From Cerrena zonata (taxonomy: Eukaryota > Basidiomycota > Agaricomycetes > Polyporales > Cerrenaceae), in contig JASBNA010000020.1 of assembly GCA_038087015.1 (NCBI GenBank), forward strand, positions 124,001 through 188,000: a stretch of DNA of 64,000 bases, in the 5' to 3' direction. Shown here piece by piece: positions 34,634 to 48,386 of the stretch (positions are counted from its first letter, which is position 1; the number at the start of each line of letters is the position of its first letter). The notes beneath the pieces are model-generated. The model worked only from the letters and a program-made list of their open reading frames with translations. It was not told the DNA's origin and searched no databases. A program made the translations under genes and the position numbers.

Positions 34634-37196
34634 CCTATAGAAAAAAGCGGAAAGAAGAGCACAATTGCCTCCCCGGTCCAAAATTGTTGCCTTCTCTTTC
34701 TGAAAGTCTTGGAAGGTACGGATGGAGAACCGGTAAAGACTCTGCAGCACAAATGCCGCCTCAAGAGACTACACGCCCTTGAGAAGATCTGATTGGAAGA
34801 AGCAGCTTTGAAAGAGATATCGGATCAGACAGTAATCTACTTACCTTGAATGATCCATCAAAGCGTAAACCGGTGCATCATTCGTATGTCTAAGGTAGCC
34901 TCCGGACGCAGCAAAGCAAACTCTGTTCCGCCCAGTATGGAGACACTGACACCCTAAAAAAGCATAGAAAGCGCCATAAGCTTCTACAAGATGCTTTTAT
35001 TGCATTCACATGCATTTTGGAGGCGGGAAGACTTGTGAATATTGCAATGTACTCAACAATTATTGGGTAGCTAAGTTCGTCGATTGAATTACGTCGAGGA
35101 AACGCGTTACCTTCTAAATAAGGCAAGGCCTTTATTCGACTTCGAATTAGCGCCATCGGATACCCGCACTTTGTGGGAAGTGAGAGGGAAGCAACCCGTT
35201 AACGATTGTTTCCCGTCTCACCGAGTACCGCGTCGTATCATGTGTTGTCTTGCATCCCAAACCCCTTGACGCAGCTTCTCACTTCTGTTATACATCATAT
35301 TGTGAGTACGCTTGCGTCATCCTTTTAGATGGTCTATTGATCAAAGTCACTTGGTAGCTGTCTCGGGAGGTTGACAGCTCTTCTATCAGAAGCTATCACA
35401 TCAGGTTCAACTGTCCAGTTCGAGGAATTCTGTGGAATCCAATGGCTTCTGTACTCGAAGTAGGAGTGCTGACGAAAAAACCTGCATAGTATCAGTACCC
35501 ACGGCGTTTGCTTGGTAGCCCCGGTTATTCATACCTACATCTATTCCGCCGTCTGGAGCATCTTCGAACATACTCTTGGTATATCCCGGGAACTGTGGCG
35601 CATCCCCGCCTGACCGATAAAATGATCCATACCGAGTGGTATTTTTAAACCTCCCTCATGCACCTCAGCTAACCTTCCGGGGACAGTCAGGCCTCATCGT
35701 TCATAACCATCCTCACCAGGTCATTCGCCTTCAGGAACCTTCGTGAATCCAAATTCCACCCCTCAAGTCAAACGTACCTTCAATACATACTTCGTGCAAT
35801 ACCCCGACGAGTGTAAAATATCATCTCACGTCAATAAACCACGGGCAGGCGTATTCTGATCTCTGCTCTTGATTGAGCACAATTTCTGAGCAACGAAACC
35901 GGCTATTGTTTCCAGAGTAATCCCCTCTAATCCCCCAGCTCAGATCTCAAGAGGCACCCGCCGACATAGATGACAGACAACAATATTATATCCCCACAAT
36001 GCCCATACGTGCATCGCAGACCTGATACCGCACCTTCCTACTGCTTCGCACGCGGGCGCACCACACCATGTCTGCAAGCAAGTTGCCAACTTGGTACACC
36101 TCTGATTATCTTCTCGCGGTGCACTATGCTTGGCATAACTATCATCACTGCTCCTGCCACCTTTAATTTCGATTTTACATTGCCGACTCACACGTTAGCC
36201 TGTTTACCTGTTAGCCATTGCGGTCTTCTCTTCCCTACTATACGGACGCATCTTGTTGACAATGCCGAACCTCTTATTTTTGGTCACTGCAGATCGCATC
36301 CCAGGAACGAAATTGTATCGGGTGCAATGAGGTTGCACTATGCCCGGAGGGAACCAAGCTGTACGGAGCCGACTCTAGCGGAACCCTGCTTACCTGTGCG
36401 CATCTTTGACCCCTTTCTACCTTTTAGCTGACCAAGCCTAGTCCGTGACACTGTGGAACGATACCATTTGTTTGTTACACAGACGTGGTTTGTAAAAATC
36501 CCTCTCCTACCCTACTTCTGTTATCCGTTTCTGTCGCAACGCTACTTTGTATAGAACGAATCCTGATCACAAGTAATGTGTACGCGTTGTTTGGCCAAAG
36601 TGTAGCATCAGACCGAACCTTTGGTAACGTTAGCCATGTACTCTCTGCCGGAGTTTGAATGCATTGAATTCATTAACTATTCCAGCGCTCTCCGAGGCTT
36701 CTTCTGTATTCCCGTACCATGTCAGTAATCGGGATGGAGACTTCGGTGTACGAAAGGGACATTCCAAATTGTAGGGATTGAAGATTTATTTTATACGAAC
36801 CGTTACTGATGTACAAGGAATAATCATGCTGTAGTTGGATGCCTAAAAATACACAATATGTGATGAGCAGAGGGTTACCGAGATACAATGTCCGAAAAAT
36901 TGAAACACAAGGAGAGAAAAATATGAGGTACAAGGAGAGAGAAATATGAGGTATAAGAAAGAGAGATAGTGGAAAAGTACAAGTACAGATACAGTGGTGT
37001 GAAACAGTGGTGGGGAGGATTGAAGACGATGATGGTTTGCTATACTGAGGGATATAGGTACGTAGGCAAGATTGGTGGTTGTTAGAAATGCATCATATGC
37101 ATATGGCATCGCTGTAGGGTATGAGTAAAGCAAGACTCGTTCAGGATGGTTGGCTCATCATCGAATATACAGCATTCGGCTTGTGGTGAAAACGAT
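34634..37196. other. Long intergenic stretch
   Basis: About 2.5 kb between laccase and gene B. A plus-strand frame at 35970-36431 is open but has no domain and no splice partners. The right end (about 36790-37130) is the 3' flank of gene B and is the part also found in the inverted remnant at 19020-19340. The laccase upstream control region should lie in the first kilobase. Confidence 0.5.
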
Positions 37197-39956
37197 TTAT
37201 AACTCTTCGTCCTCGTCTTCGTCAGTGGTAGTCTCCGTCTGCCATATCATGTTAGTAGATAGAACATAGATCGCACACAAGTAATCATTCACTTACCTCG
37301 TAGGAACTGTCACTGGCGTCCTCGTCGTAGAGGTAAACACTGGGCTCGTGGTATGGGTTGATACTAGATCGTCCCGTACGGTAATCCAAATCCTAAATCG
37401 CGGGTTACAAATTAGCGACAGAAAATGATGGGAGGTTTCAAACAGCCCTGACCTCTACTGTCACTCTCGAGGAGCTAACATAAATACTCCCACTTCGCTC
37501 GATTCGAGGTGTCGGTTCATTGCTCAGAAGTTGTGCGCATGCACCAGTAAGACCGATTGTTTCTGCAGCCTGCTCAAACCTCACCTGTTGCTGATACATG
37601 AGCTCTGGGAAGCGTGCCCAACATTCGACCAGAGTCAATGAAGTCAGATCAACACATTGTGTGGTCGCATCTTTCTTATCGCAGGTAGGACTCGGAGGAT
37701 CCGGGGTAGTGTCTTTCCTGTCGTCAGGCTGTATCGCTTTAAACTTTCCTTTGGCAGTTCTTCGTGCCTCAGCCGACCTGGCGTCGACTTGTCGCTCCCA
37801 TTCATCGAGTTGCCTCATCAGGAGCTCGTTGTCATCAACATTGCTAAGACGTGGACTCGGAGGTAGAACGTCATTAGCTTGAGTGTCCACTACGCTGCTT
37901 TCCATCATTCCGTTATTCGAGGCATCTTCGGCATGATTTTGATTTCTTGCACTCCTCGAGGACACCTGAGGGCTGCGAGCTAGGCTAGAGAGGGGAGAAC
38001 GAGTCTGAGGTACCTCTATGGGTTTGGTGGTAGCCCGGGTCTCGACCGGTATGGCTCCCTCTGTGATAGGTTCAAGCACCTTGGGAATGGATTCGACTGT
38101 GGTCGAGAGAGAGTTGCTTGTCGTAGTGAATGTCGCATCCAGCGGTGCATTGGTTGTTGGCGGCTGAGTCTCAACCTCGGTCTGTAAAGGCACGGAGTAA
38201 CTCAATGGCGAGAAGATGGGTGGGGGTGGGTGATCATCGAACGTGGCCCATGAATAGTCGGGGCTGGTGATTGTAGGTGTCTCAAAGACATCTTGCATAT
38301 CGACATCTTTATCTTCGAAGAGAGGAGGTGTAGGAAGAGAAGTAGGAGGTGTAGGAAGAGAAGTAGGAGGTGTAGGAAGAGAAGTAGGAGGTGTAGGAGA
38401 AGTAGGAAGAATAGTTGGGCATGCTTTAGAGATGGTCTCCTTAACCCACTCGATCAATTGAGGGTCTGTAATATCGGCGCCATCCTGGACCATCGTTGTG
38501 TCCGCATCATACACGGGGTTAGGCCATCTATCGGTATAAGGTAGACTGTAAGCAGTCTCTTTCTCCAATGTAAAAGCAGGTTTGTGAGGAGTGGAACGGA
38601 TTAACGCAATGGCCTTCTCTTTGAAGACAGAGAAAGGTTGGCGATTAGAGGGCTGGCCATGCAGCCTACGGCCACGATATCTCACATACATCCTATTGAA
38701 TCTGACTCTTTCATGAGGCAGCAGATGGTCGAGATTGATAGAAGCGGGGCGATGGTCCTCCAAGATAGACCATCTCGGTTTCCGGTTGTGTTTATATCGT
38801 TTCTGCACACGAATGTCGAACTTGTGCCATCGACCGACTGCGTGTTTGGTAGCCTTACCCTCATCAATATCCATCTCGTCATCACTCTCAAGGGACAACG
38901 GAGATTGTGTGGGCTGTCTCATATCCATGGCCGCCTGTCGCACCTCGTCAGAATGCAATAAATAAGTCGATCAAGAAACATAGCTTACTGGTAGCACTGG
39001 ATTAACAGGCACCATAGGAACATCATATTGTGGCATAGAGTTGTTGGAGGGTTGGAGGGTGTTGTACTGATGTCCGGTATCAATAAACTGTTCACTCCCG
39101 AGAGAAGAGGCCATTCCGCCAGGCAGAACTGGTGGAACGATGGTCGAAGGCTTCGTCGACACGCCATCGAGGGGGCTGGGGTATGGCGACCCAACCTTTG
39201 ATATTGTGCTATTGTCGGAAGGTAGATGGTACTTAGGTAGTACATTTGAAGTCGGGGTTGTTAAAGGGAACGGGAGTGGAGTTGGTTGTGATGGGGCGAG
39301 GACTGGTTTGACAATGTCCGCTGTGACAGAGGAGTTGACATTTGAATCGGGAGCGTTCAATGTCGGCGTGGAGGTTGTAGAGGCTATCTGAGACTGAGCA
39401 TCTATTTGGGGGGAGAGAGTAGTCTCAGGGGTATCCACATGCTCAGATGGTGTCTCTGGTTCCTTCGTGGATCTTTATTAGGAAAGTTCAAAATGTGAAG
39501 TTAGTCTTAATTCTTTCATTCGCAAACAACAATCATACGTACGATACATGGTGGGAGCCCTGATTAGATGCGAGGACACTAGACTTTGCTTGAACGAAGC
39601 GGGGTATTGACTGTATTGGGTCTGTGGCGGTTGAACTTGGTCTGGAGATTGTATTAGTGTATTGCTTGTGCGGATGCTTGATTGTAGAAAACTCACGGGC
39701 TTCGCCATTTACGCCATGAGCGAGCAGGAAACTTTGGTAGGATGAACTTTTGAAGAGATGCGCCTCGTAGTATCCGAGCGGCTTTGGGGACTGTGGCGTA
39801 AATAGTGAGTATGACTACATCACAATACAAAGCGGACCAATGGCAAGGGAAATAACATACTACTATGAAGCATATTCGAATGTAAGAGGTCGGTTCACGG
39901 TCGAGAAGACTATGTGGTAGTGGTAGTAGTAGGAAGACTTGTGGATGAGGCGGCAT
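37197..39956 (-). CDS. Ser/Pro-rich protein (gene B), unknown; parent of a remnant
   Basis: Unknown protein. Exons seen: about 39793-39697 (SPKPLGYYEAHLFKSSSYQS), 39632-39543, about 39470-38997 (Pro/Ser/Thr-rich, ending MPQYDVPMVPVNPVLP), a long exon 38921-37450, then 37387-37299 (DLDYRTGRSSINPYHEPSVY) and 37237-37197, which ends TETTTDEDEDEEL and a TAA. The start near 39956 (MPPHPQVFLLLP) is uncertain. The long exon begins with MDMRQ and a DDEMDIDEG acidic patch, then a basic, possibly folded segment (VGRWHKFDIRVQKRYKHNRK, LLPHERVRFNRMYVRYRGRR), a PTPPTSL tandem repeat, and a helical part (ELLMRQLDEWERQVDARSAE, then YQQQVRFEQAAETIGLTGAC) that may form a coiled coil. The acidic tail is typical of nuclear proteins. 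A truncated inverted copy lies at 18.5-19.3 kb. Confidence 0.6.
38323..38400 (-). repeat. 21-bp coding minisatellite (PTPPTSL units)
   Basis: Between three and four nearly perfect 21-base copies (plus strand AGGTGTAGGAAGAGAAGTAGG) keep the reading frame of gene B and encode repeated Pro-Thr-Pro-Pro-Thr-Ser-Leu. The copies are nearly identical, so copy number probably varies between strains. Confidence 0.85.
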
Positions 39957-40376
39957 TTCGCCGAAATCCGTTTATATTGTGTATAGACCCAAAACGGGAA
40001 GGGATCCTAGGAACCATCGTGAAGGCGCCACGGCGTCAAGCTCATGCAACAACTTTGTTTAAACACAAGGCCTGAGAATAAAGCAATACTTTATCGACAT
40101 AGTTCCCAAAATGCATAGCTACCAGGCGGAGATGTTCTAGAAGCCAAGAGACAATTGTAGCAGAGAGTCAGACCAAGTGATCGCTTTCCCACGTTTCAAA
40201 TTGAAAACAGGCATAGATTTACAGCAGCAAGTCAGACTTCGAAAGTTTCGAGCATAGGAGAAAGGCCAGCGAAGAACTATGCAGTACGGGAGTATCAATA
40301 GTATAAGGTGTCATGCGCTAAATACAGCTCGATGTATATCTATAAATTAGCGAAATCCTACAGACGGAGAATTAGT
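39957..40376. other. Intergenic
   Basis: About 420 bases between the 5' end of gene B and the 3' end of the glucosyltransferase gene. Likely gene B promoter and downstream UTR; no gene seen. Confidence 0.55.
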
Positions 40377-43300
40377 TTAGAGCTCATCTCTAATTCGTTG
40401 GTCCTCGTCATGACCAGCCTCGGTGTAGTCATCTGCCTGGACTTCGTCTTTCCCTCTTCCACCCTCAGCTAGCACATTAGCATCAGCAGCAACAATACCC
40501 GCCTGTATGACCCCCTTTTCTGCCAGCGAACGAGCAAAATGCGCGATTTCAGCATCATATGTCGACCACTCGGGTATTTGGCGGGCACGAGCAAGCTTCG
40601 GTTCCTTCTGTAGAGCGATAAAGATATGCATGAGTACCGCTCAATACATCACGAGTAAGATGACATACAGTGAGTGGATTCTGACAAAGATCGATGGTCT
40701 TTGCTCTGTGCAATCTATCTTTGCTACCTACAAACGATAACATAGGGTTACGGGCAGTCAAGGGGGTAGACTGTCAATCACTTACACCATGTTTCGCACT
40801 ATTCCGAAAGAGACGTTAGAATCCATTCTCAAGAGATTCAACAAAATACTCACCCAAAGCCAATCTTCTGGAAGGGAGAACTGAGGGGTTTAAAAAACGA
40901 CATCAACAAATGTCGGAAGATTAAGTAGACGGACGTACGATTGGAACTTCACGCTGCAGATTATTGGGAAGATCTGGGAATAGACGGCCAGTTGAGCGAT
41001 ATGTTAATCCTGAGTTTTGATATAGGGCAAACCTTGATCCAAGTTCGCCAGAGAGTTGGGGTCTGCAGAAAGCTGCTGATAATGAGATCTCAAAATGTCC
41101 TACTTAAAATCTGAGTAAACATTTCGTGATTGTGTAAGTTGTATACATACTCCTGCTGCGACCTGGAAAGCTTGGTCAGCCAAAAAAAGGTAATATGGGA
41201 CAAGTATCATACCTGTCGGAATCGAATGAGATCCACTACATAAAGGGCACTAGAGAATGAATAAGATCAACTGGACGTGTGCCCGAATAAGCGGACCTTA
41301 TACCTGATATGGTAGGGCATGCCACGCAAAAAGTCCTTCCAATACCCTGTCTTCCAGAATCGGAATCCTTCCATGTCAGTGTTGTCATCTCCCATAGGCG
41401 TGTATCCGTACGGTGCCCCATGCAGATCTAGGTTTACCAGCTCCATGAGATCTGTACGAACAATTTGATCTGCATCAACAAATATAACCTTCTTCAGGTC
41501 CATGGGGAATAAGACGTCCAGGAACAGAATTTTATAAGCCCAGATTATACGCTGCTTTTCCTTCTGGGGGCGCAGCCAAGATGGCCATTTATAAGTGACG
41601 AGTTCATACTGGAACCCATACGCCTCAGCAAAATGGGGAATGAATTCCTGGATAAATCCGTAAGAACATCAAAAATATGCATCCAAATTCGAAGCAGAAT
41701 ATCTTTACCAAGAATGCAGGAGACAAGAAGTTCTCAATGAACCAGAATTTGACCGAACTTTTCGTGTTTCTCAAGACGCTAAGAATCATGATAGAAGCGA
41801 AACGCTGCGTATGGATGGGTGAATAGGTGAGTATACCAAATAGACTAACAACATACCTCGTACAGCAGACCGGATGCCACAGTGAAGATATTAATATCCG
41901 CGTGTACGTTGGTCGAAACGGAGGTTTCCGATTCGGGCCTTGGTTTGGAAGAGAAAAATGAGGAAAGTCTGAGGTTAAGAGATTAGTCGATGTTTAAACT
42001 TGCGAATGAATGCCATACTTCGAGACAACGTCATCCACAATACCATGACTATCACCGTCGGATTCATCGTTGGCGAGGACGTCAAGAGTCTCTTTGCCCG
42101 GGAGGCGTAACACTCGTGGATAGAGTGTCAACCCTTCGAAACTCGTTAACGTAACCTCATCTCCAGCTTCGCCTATGCCTGAGCTGTCCCAGCCTTCATT
42201 CCCGGCGCTCTCTAGCTTGAAAATATCTCGACCTCGTCCTGGGCGAATCTCAAGTTTGAATACGCCTGGCTTCGTCCGGAATTGGACATATCCCAAGTTA
42301 GCAACAACAAGAGTATCTGCTATGGCAGTTCCGTTGCTCTCTGTTAGCTGCAACTGTAAGCCTCGTGGTGGCGCATTTGTTCCAGCATCACGCGCATGGC
42401 CCTCGATTACGAGATAATCCAAATCGAATATGGCTTGAACACCCTTCTGTCTTTCAGAGCCTGCTAGTGCGCCTAGTTGAATGTTATCTAGATCATATAG
42501 GGCTTCCCGAGGACGAGCCAGCCATGACTGAGGGACGTCCATTGCGAGTGTATAAATAGGTTCTATCGGAAGATCCGTGAACATAACATCGGAGTTGATT
42601 TCGTTCCTAGAGAGCATGTCAATATTGAGCAGATGTAACATATGAGACCACGACTATTACCCTTCCTTATCATACGGTATACCTGAAGGTATATTGTACC
42701 GATAGAATCGTTTGAGCGGTAGCTATTCACAGGTCACGTTAGTTTAACAACACAAGACACAATTCAGAGGAAAGACACGCCTCTCGATATCCCGGAGCAT
42801 TTATATGAAGCTCCAGGTAGACGGCCGGATCATTCAGTAACCATTGAGCGATACTTGACCACTTCTGTGTTGCTTCGCTTAGTGGATCCAAGAGAATAGC
42901 CACATGGAACAGGGCAGTGGAGTTATCACCGAAAGCGTACTTGCTGCGACACAAGAAAAGCTGAGTAGCGGTAACACTGAAACGAAAGAAGTATCTTACG
43001 TGTAGTCATTATCAAGCTTTTGATAGTTTCGACGCCGGGGTCTTTGAGGTGCGTTGAACAGACCAACCTCACTCGGGTCAGGCTGTTGGGTTGCGGAAAC
43101 AACTGACGAGGCCATGGAGATAATTTCTGCAAACGATGGACTGCAAGGAAGATGTTTAGAATGCTCCAGATCGTGAGTAAGAGGGTAAATTTACCGATCG
43201 AGGTCAGCGAAAGATTCAACTATATCTTCCAAAGCAGTCATTACAGGCTGAACACGTTTTCGCATCTCATAATTGGCGAGAATCTCGAGGTCTTCAGCGA

Positions 43301-46300
43301 CAACGTCGTTCGTACCAAAAGGACCGATTATCTAGGAAACCTCGAGTTAGATAATGAGATTCTAGTGTATAGTTCTTTTTCAAGACATACCCGGCCGTTG
43401 ACAATGACAGCATTTTCTCCCGGTGAGATTCTGAGTTGTCTAGTGATGAACCGGCTTGCAGAAAGGAATTCAATGTGCGCCTGTTCCCGCCCATCGAAGA
43501 GTTCTCCTGAGAACAGATCACCTAACGCAGCATCCAAAGATACGGTCTCTTGTTGATCTGATGGAACCTGTAATTTTGCATCTACCAGATCAAGCACGGT
43601 CTGCAGGCGTTCGATAGAGACACGTTCCAGAAGCCCTTTAGTAATAAGGTGACCAAGGACAGTTGACACTTGGTGTCCTGGCTGCTTCGTGCTCCCAGAC
43701 ATAGTACCAGGATTATGGACAAAGGTTAATCGATAGGTATTACCCTCGACCTGGCGACAACGGGCGACAACGTTAGAAGCGTCATTATTGTAAATTCACG
43801 AATACGCACGATTGCTCGCAAACACTCCTTCACTAAGGATAAACCAGAAGCTGAGTCCAAATCAGCGATGACGTAAGTTGTGAGTGGAATTTGCTCGGTT
43901 CCAGCTAAACAACGGGGCCATTTGAGTGTACGGAATCAATTAAAAATACTCAAAGCCATACGAGGATATATGAAAGCTCCTTTGGAATGTGGCAGACCGG
44001 ACTTCTCGTGAAGTTCAGGGAGATTGACGATCGTCAGCTCTCCAGTCTTCCCAGAAGGATAAATGTGTTTATTTCGTCGTTTGTTGGCTTGTGGTAGGTT
44101 GTAGAAGAAGTTGGAGATGTCATCCGCTTTGGCTTCATCAAGGGCACCTGTGTAAAGCTATATCACGAAGCGATTAATGACTGTAGTTCATCACATAGAA
44201 AGACCTACTTGTTCCTGGAGATATTGCATCTGTCTTCCTATTTCCGCTTGCATGTGACGAAGGAATTCCTAAACATCAGCGTAAGAAAGCGAAGTTTTCG
44301 TTAAGTGATGTAAACACTTACGTCGTCCAAATTGAAATGTTTTCCGTTGACAAAGGCGTGTCCTTGAGATGCTGAAGCTAAATCGGTTCCAAGCCTTCGA
44401 GAGTAATTCTTTGCTTTCTCAAGAGCAATGCGACTATCCTCTGTGTCTTCGTCTACAATGTCATCGAAAATAGCAGTGGCAACAACCTCTGACGTTTCTC
44501 CGAGAGTAGTAACCAATGCTTTGAACTCATCACGGACGAGAGCCCACTCAACATATGGTGTGAGCAGGTTCGCGGGCCTATCGGCCTGTGATATTCGACG
44601 AATGAAATCCGTGGTGTGCTCCCGTCCGACATGTTCAACGAGCCAGAAGAATAGTCTTGCCATCCGGATACCTACATATTGTTAGCCATGTTCTAATATC
44701 AAGGACATTGCAACATACCGTCTTCAGTCTCGACGATGGGAACGAAGCCAAACCGGATAGGGAAACTTCGATTAATGATATTGTTGACTGCACCCGCTAG
44801 GAAGTTCAGCGTGCTTGATTGTGAAAAGTCTACTACAAGAACGACATTGAACAAATTTCGCTTGATGCTCGGGAATTGACCTGGGTACATCGGGCGGAGC
44901 AGTAGCTGGAGTGACGTCCCCCATCGGGCGTATCGAGCGTCGTTCTCAAAATTGTTCCACCAAATGATTAAGTCCCCACCTTCCGGTCGGTCGCTAGCTT
45001 CGAAAAGGCCATCAAGCACTCCACTATCCGTCTGAGCTTGACTTACAGCTTCGTGTGTGAGCAGATCGAGAGCTTGGCCAGGCGTGAGTCCCAATGAAGT
45101 CAGAGAAGTCATCACTCCTCGTTCCTTCCGCAAGAGGCGAAGTAGCGTGAATGGATTCATATCCTTCTCAGCCACTATAACTCCGTTGAGCCATGCCATA
45201 TTCACCCCACCTTGAGCTTTGAGTTGATTGGACGTGACAGCTTCTTCGACCTTTGTATCGAATGTAACGCGACGTGCGATACTAGAGGCATACTTGGGAA
45301 AGTTCTGGGAGATTTGCTTCATTGTGTCAAGAGGCTCCTTAGAATCGTAAATCAACTGCGTTACTTGCAAGCCAATTTGAAGAAGCTCTTCTGGTGTTAA
45401 AGCAGCGGTATAGTCAGCTGTTGAGTTTTCGGGGTACTGCTGTAGTAATGAAACAACCGGGTCCAATTCGACAGAAGAGTCCTGGTTCTGTTCAGAGTCA
45501 GACGTGTCTCCGTGGGAACCTACATTCCTAGTATGAGCATCATACATATGTTATGGTACAGAAAACACATACTCTGTTCGCGATCATCCAAAGCAAGGTA
45601 TTCCATCTTCTTCAAGTCAAGTGCGACTCCATAGCCAGATAAGTACTTTCGAGGAAGTTCATCTCTTCCTGGCTCAGGGGAAGGTCGGAACACGTATTCG
45701 ATGTGCGGCGTTGCCCCACTCGATGCACTGTATAGGAACGTGTGCAGTGCACGGAACGACACCGAGTTGAGAGAGCCGTAGAGGATGGCAGTATGTGGTG
45801 GCCGCTTTAAAGTACGTCCAGGATCAGGGTACACACGATCGAAAGGAAGAAGTTTTGGTCGTGTCTGTCGTCTGTAAACGAAGGTTTCAGCTGGAAATTC
45901 TACTCATTTTAAAACGTCGGAGACTTGCGTAAATTCCGAAGACTCGATGGTTTCCGTATTGATGATACGAGAGAGATGGTCTACATCACATATAGTGTGA
46001 TTATACCAGTCTACCCATGAGTCACATTGAGGTGGGTTTTCTTGCGAAGCAAGCCTGTCCTGGTAGTATTGGTAATAAGCCTCCAATCTAGGTAATGCGG
46101 TATGCAGACCTAGTGCCATTTGTACCGAGGCAAGAGCACCAGGTTCAGAGAGATAACCTTCATTTATAGCAGTATTCAGCACAAATTCATGAATAGCCTG
46201 AGGGGTGGCTGGAACAGGGTCGGGTAAGATTTCCGGGTTGGTAACGGTGTCTAGGAGATGATAAAATGAGTCTGGGCGTTCGTCCGCTATGGTATCGCTG

Positions 46301-46456
46301 TTGCATGTCAGTATTTGAAGAGATGTAGTACGTATTTTCTTACAGAATCTCAAGAGTGATAGGAGGTGATGGCCACGACGTCCTCAGCTGTACTTGAACG
46401 GGAGGACTTGCGCTTGCCAGAGCCATAAGGCAAGCAGCAACGACTGCTTTCTTCAT
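40377..46456 (-). CDS. UDP-glucose:glycoprotein glucosyltransferase (ER folding sensor)
   Basis: ER-lumen enzyme that adds glucose back to N-glycans of misfolded glycoproteins so that calnexin can rebind them. The start [17 protein letters not shown] at 46456 is a signal peptide. The long N-terminal sensor region follows in many exons, including [20 protein letters not shown] (about 45640), a conserved block of the family, and thioredoxin-like parts around 45500-43300. The C-terminal GT24 catalytic domain is near 41900-40380: [17 protein letters not shown] carries the DxD metal/sugar-nucleotide motif, followed by [20 protein letters not shown] and [12 protein letters not shown]. The last exon ends [10 protein letters not shown]; the final RDEL is a K/HDEL-type ER retrieval signal. 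Over 20 introns; borders approximate. The whole 6.1 kb length fits a protein of roughly 1,600 residues. Confidence 0.93.
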
Positions 46457-47414
46457 TCTAAATATTAAAGATCATTCAATATTGTTGTCCGTATGATTGT
46501 CCTGTGACCGAGTAAGAGTGATTTTATCGGGAGAGTGTGTTAGGCGTGTTGTCGTTCAGGAAATACCTGTTGAATATGGCATCGCCGAGGACACGTCGAG
46601 TGGACGGTCGATCGATCGATCGTGCACGTGTATTACTTAACTTCAAATGAGTCCGACCGCGACTTGCATTTCTTCAATAAACAACCATTATGTCACGACA
46701 GTGCGTGATATAACACTGGGTAAAGCGGATTCAGGCCTGTAGACGACATGAAGTAAGAAGGGAGAGCTGTCAGTGAGTTGACACAACCATTCACCTAGTT
46801 TCGCGTTCATCCAATCGAGTTGTTTGGTTACCCGAACTTGAAAGACTCAGAAAAAGACCAAACCGGTTGCAGCCGTCAAGACTCGGATGATAATGATACG
46901 TGTGTTATCTTTGCTAGTGCAATCTGACTTTAGAAATGACTGAAGGATACCCTGTAATGGTTTTATCTCAGCCTAGACGTAAAACAAACCAGGGTGTTTC
47001 CCCGAAAGAGTGTAACTCCATCGCGACCAAGTAGTCACAGTAGCCAGGCGCGACATTCACTGGCATCTAAACAGCATGTACATAATTATCTCTACAACAT
47101 AAATCAACGATGCAAAGACTATCACAGACTATGATCGTTTCCAGCCTGCCGCATGGTCTCACTCTGGGTCATGCAGGATCAGTAATCATGATACAGATAG
47201 CTGAAGCACGTATAGGTTCCGAAGAGGGCTAGAAGATGCTAGTAACTGGATTGTTGATGTCCCAACGATTTGAAGCGGCAACCCGAGGGACTAGATGTAC
47301 TAGAAATCCTGCGAAGAACACTAGTGACTTGTGTATATGATCATTTGGTCCCGTTTCTAAATTTTGTCTCTGGAAATATATAAGTAGGACTACTCAAGGG
47401 GCTAAAAGTGTTTC
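46457..47414. other. Intergenic
   Basis: About 960 bases. A short self-complementary run of GATC units (about 46607-46622) lies about 150 bases upstream of the glucosyltransferase start. No coding signal. Confidence 0.5.
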
Positions 47415-48386
47415 TTACTCACTTGTTGCTATACGTTTATCCATCAATTCCTGGAATGATACACAACCCAGCTCCTGCAGAAGCTGTAGAGAGACTGGAG
47501 AGGAAGGCATAGAACGGTAAGTCACAAATGTTGTATTGATGAAGGGCCCCTCCGTTATTCGTACTCGGCAATAAGGAAGTTCCTTATGACTATCCTGCTG
47601 AAGAATAGCAAAATGAGTAATAAAATTACGGGAAAAGTGACAACGCACATCGGTACCGTCGTAATCTCCGAAAAGCAAAGAGAAAACATCCGCATCACCG
47701 CGGTACCAGACAGCCATAGATATAAGTGTACCCTGCATAGGTACTTCGGTTACCATAGGGGTCAAGACAGATCGCTATGCGTACAGTGTCATGCGTTTTG
47801 ACTATATTATGAAGGTATAGAAGCTGCGTACCCAAGAGTTCAAGACGACAAGCACCTCATCATATGGGATATTAGGGCTCGGGAACATCGACCTCCTTTG
47901 TCTTCTCAGGCCAGACTTGACCAAGGGCTGGAATAAGCCAGAAACGCTCCGCAGATGGAAGCAGGTATTGTCCATTGTCGGAATATCGGCCTGCGACAGG
48001 TCGTCCAATTAGACATCGACGCAATTGATGTCCACTCTACATGAAAGTCCTGGGATGAGATCAGGGGATTCAGAAGTCAAGTGCCGACTTTCACATACAG
48101 GTAGGGTTATACGATCCGAGCCCAAGTAGAACCCAGGTTTCCAAGGCCCCCATTTCTTTTGTTTTGGTGTAACGAAACGAAATTCGCATTTATGATGGAT
48201 CTAAAGTGGGTCATGCAGCATGTCTTTCGGAAAGTAGTACTATCAAGTACTCACCATTAGTATCGGAAAGTGGTCATCTTTCAGGAACTCGGGGTTAGGG
48301 AGTACACGGTTCGGGAAGAGAGATTTTGGTGTCAGTAACCGATGGGGCTCTTCCAAGAAGCCTTGTGGAGTTCGGACAACGGTCAT
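47415..48386 (-). pseudogene. Unknown gene D with one in-frame stop
   Basis: Three exons splice cleanly: 48386-48255, 48200-47832 and 47774-47415 (introns of 54 and 57 nt, GTGAGT...TTTAG and GTACGC...CATAG), giving 287 codons in a single frame. One codon inside exon 2, at 48011-48009, is TAA; sequence on both sides looks coding (GLSCRVDINCVDV before it, LDDLSQADIPTMDNTCFHLR after). No domain is recognised. Features are MTVVRTPQGFLEEPHRLL at the start, KKWGPWKPGFYLGSD in the middle and YRGDADVFSLLFGDYDGTD in the last exon. It may be a young pseudogene, a gene with stop read-through, a truncated 111-residue protein, or a sequencing error. The upstream intron pattern is intact, so decay, if real, is recent. 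Confidence 0.6.

Noticed and set aside
35970..36431. 153-codon plus-strand frame between laccase and gene B
   Set aside because: No recognisable domain, irregular composition and no supporting introns.
38323..38400. CRISPR-like direct repeats
   Set aside because: Contiguous 21-base coding repeats without spacers, in a eukaryotic gene.
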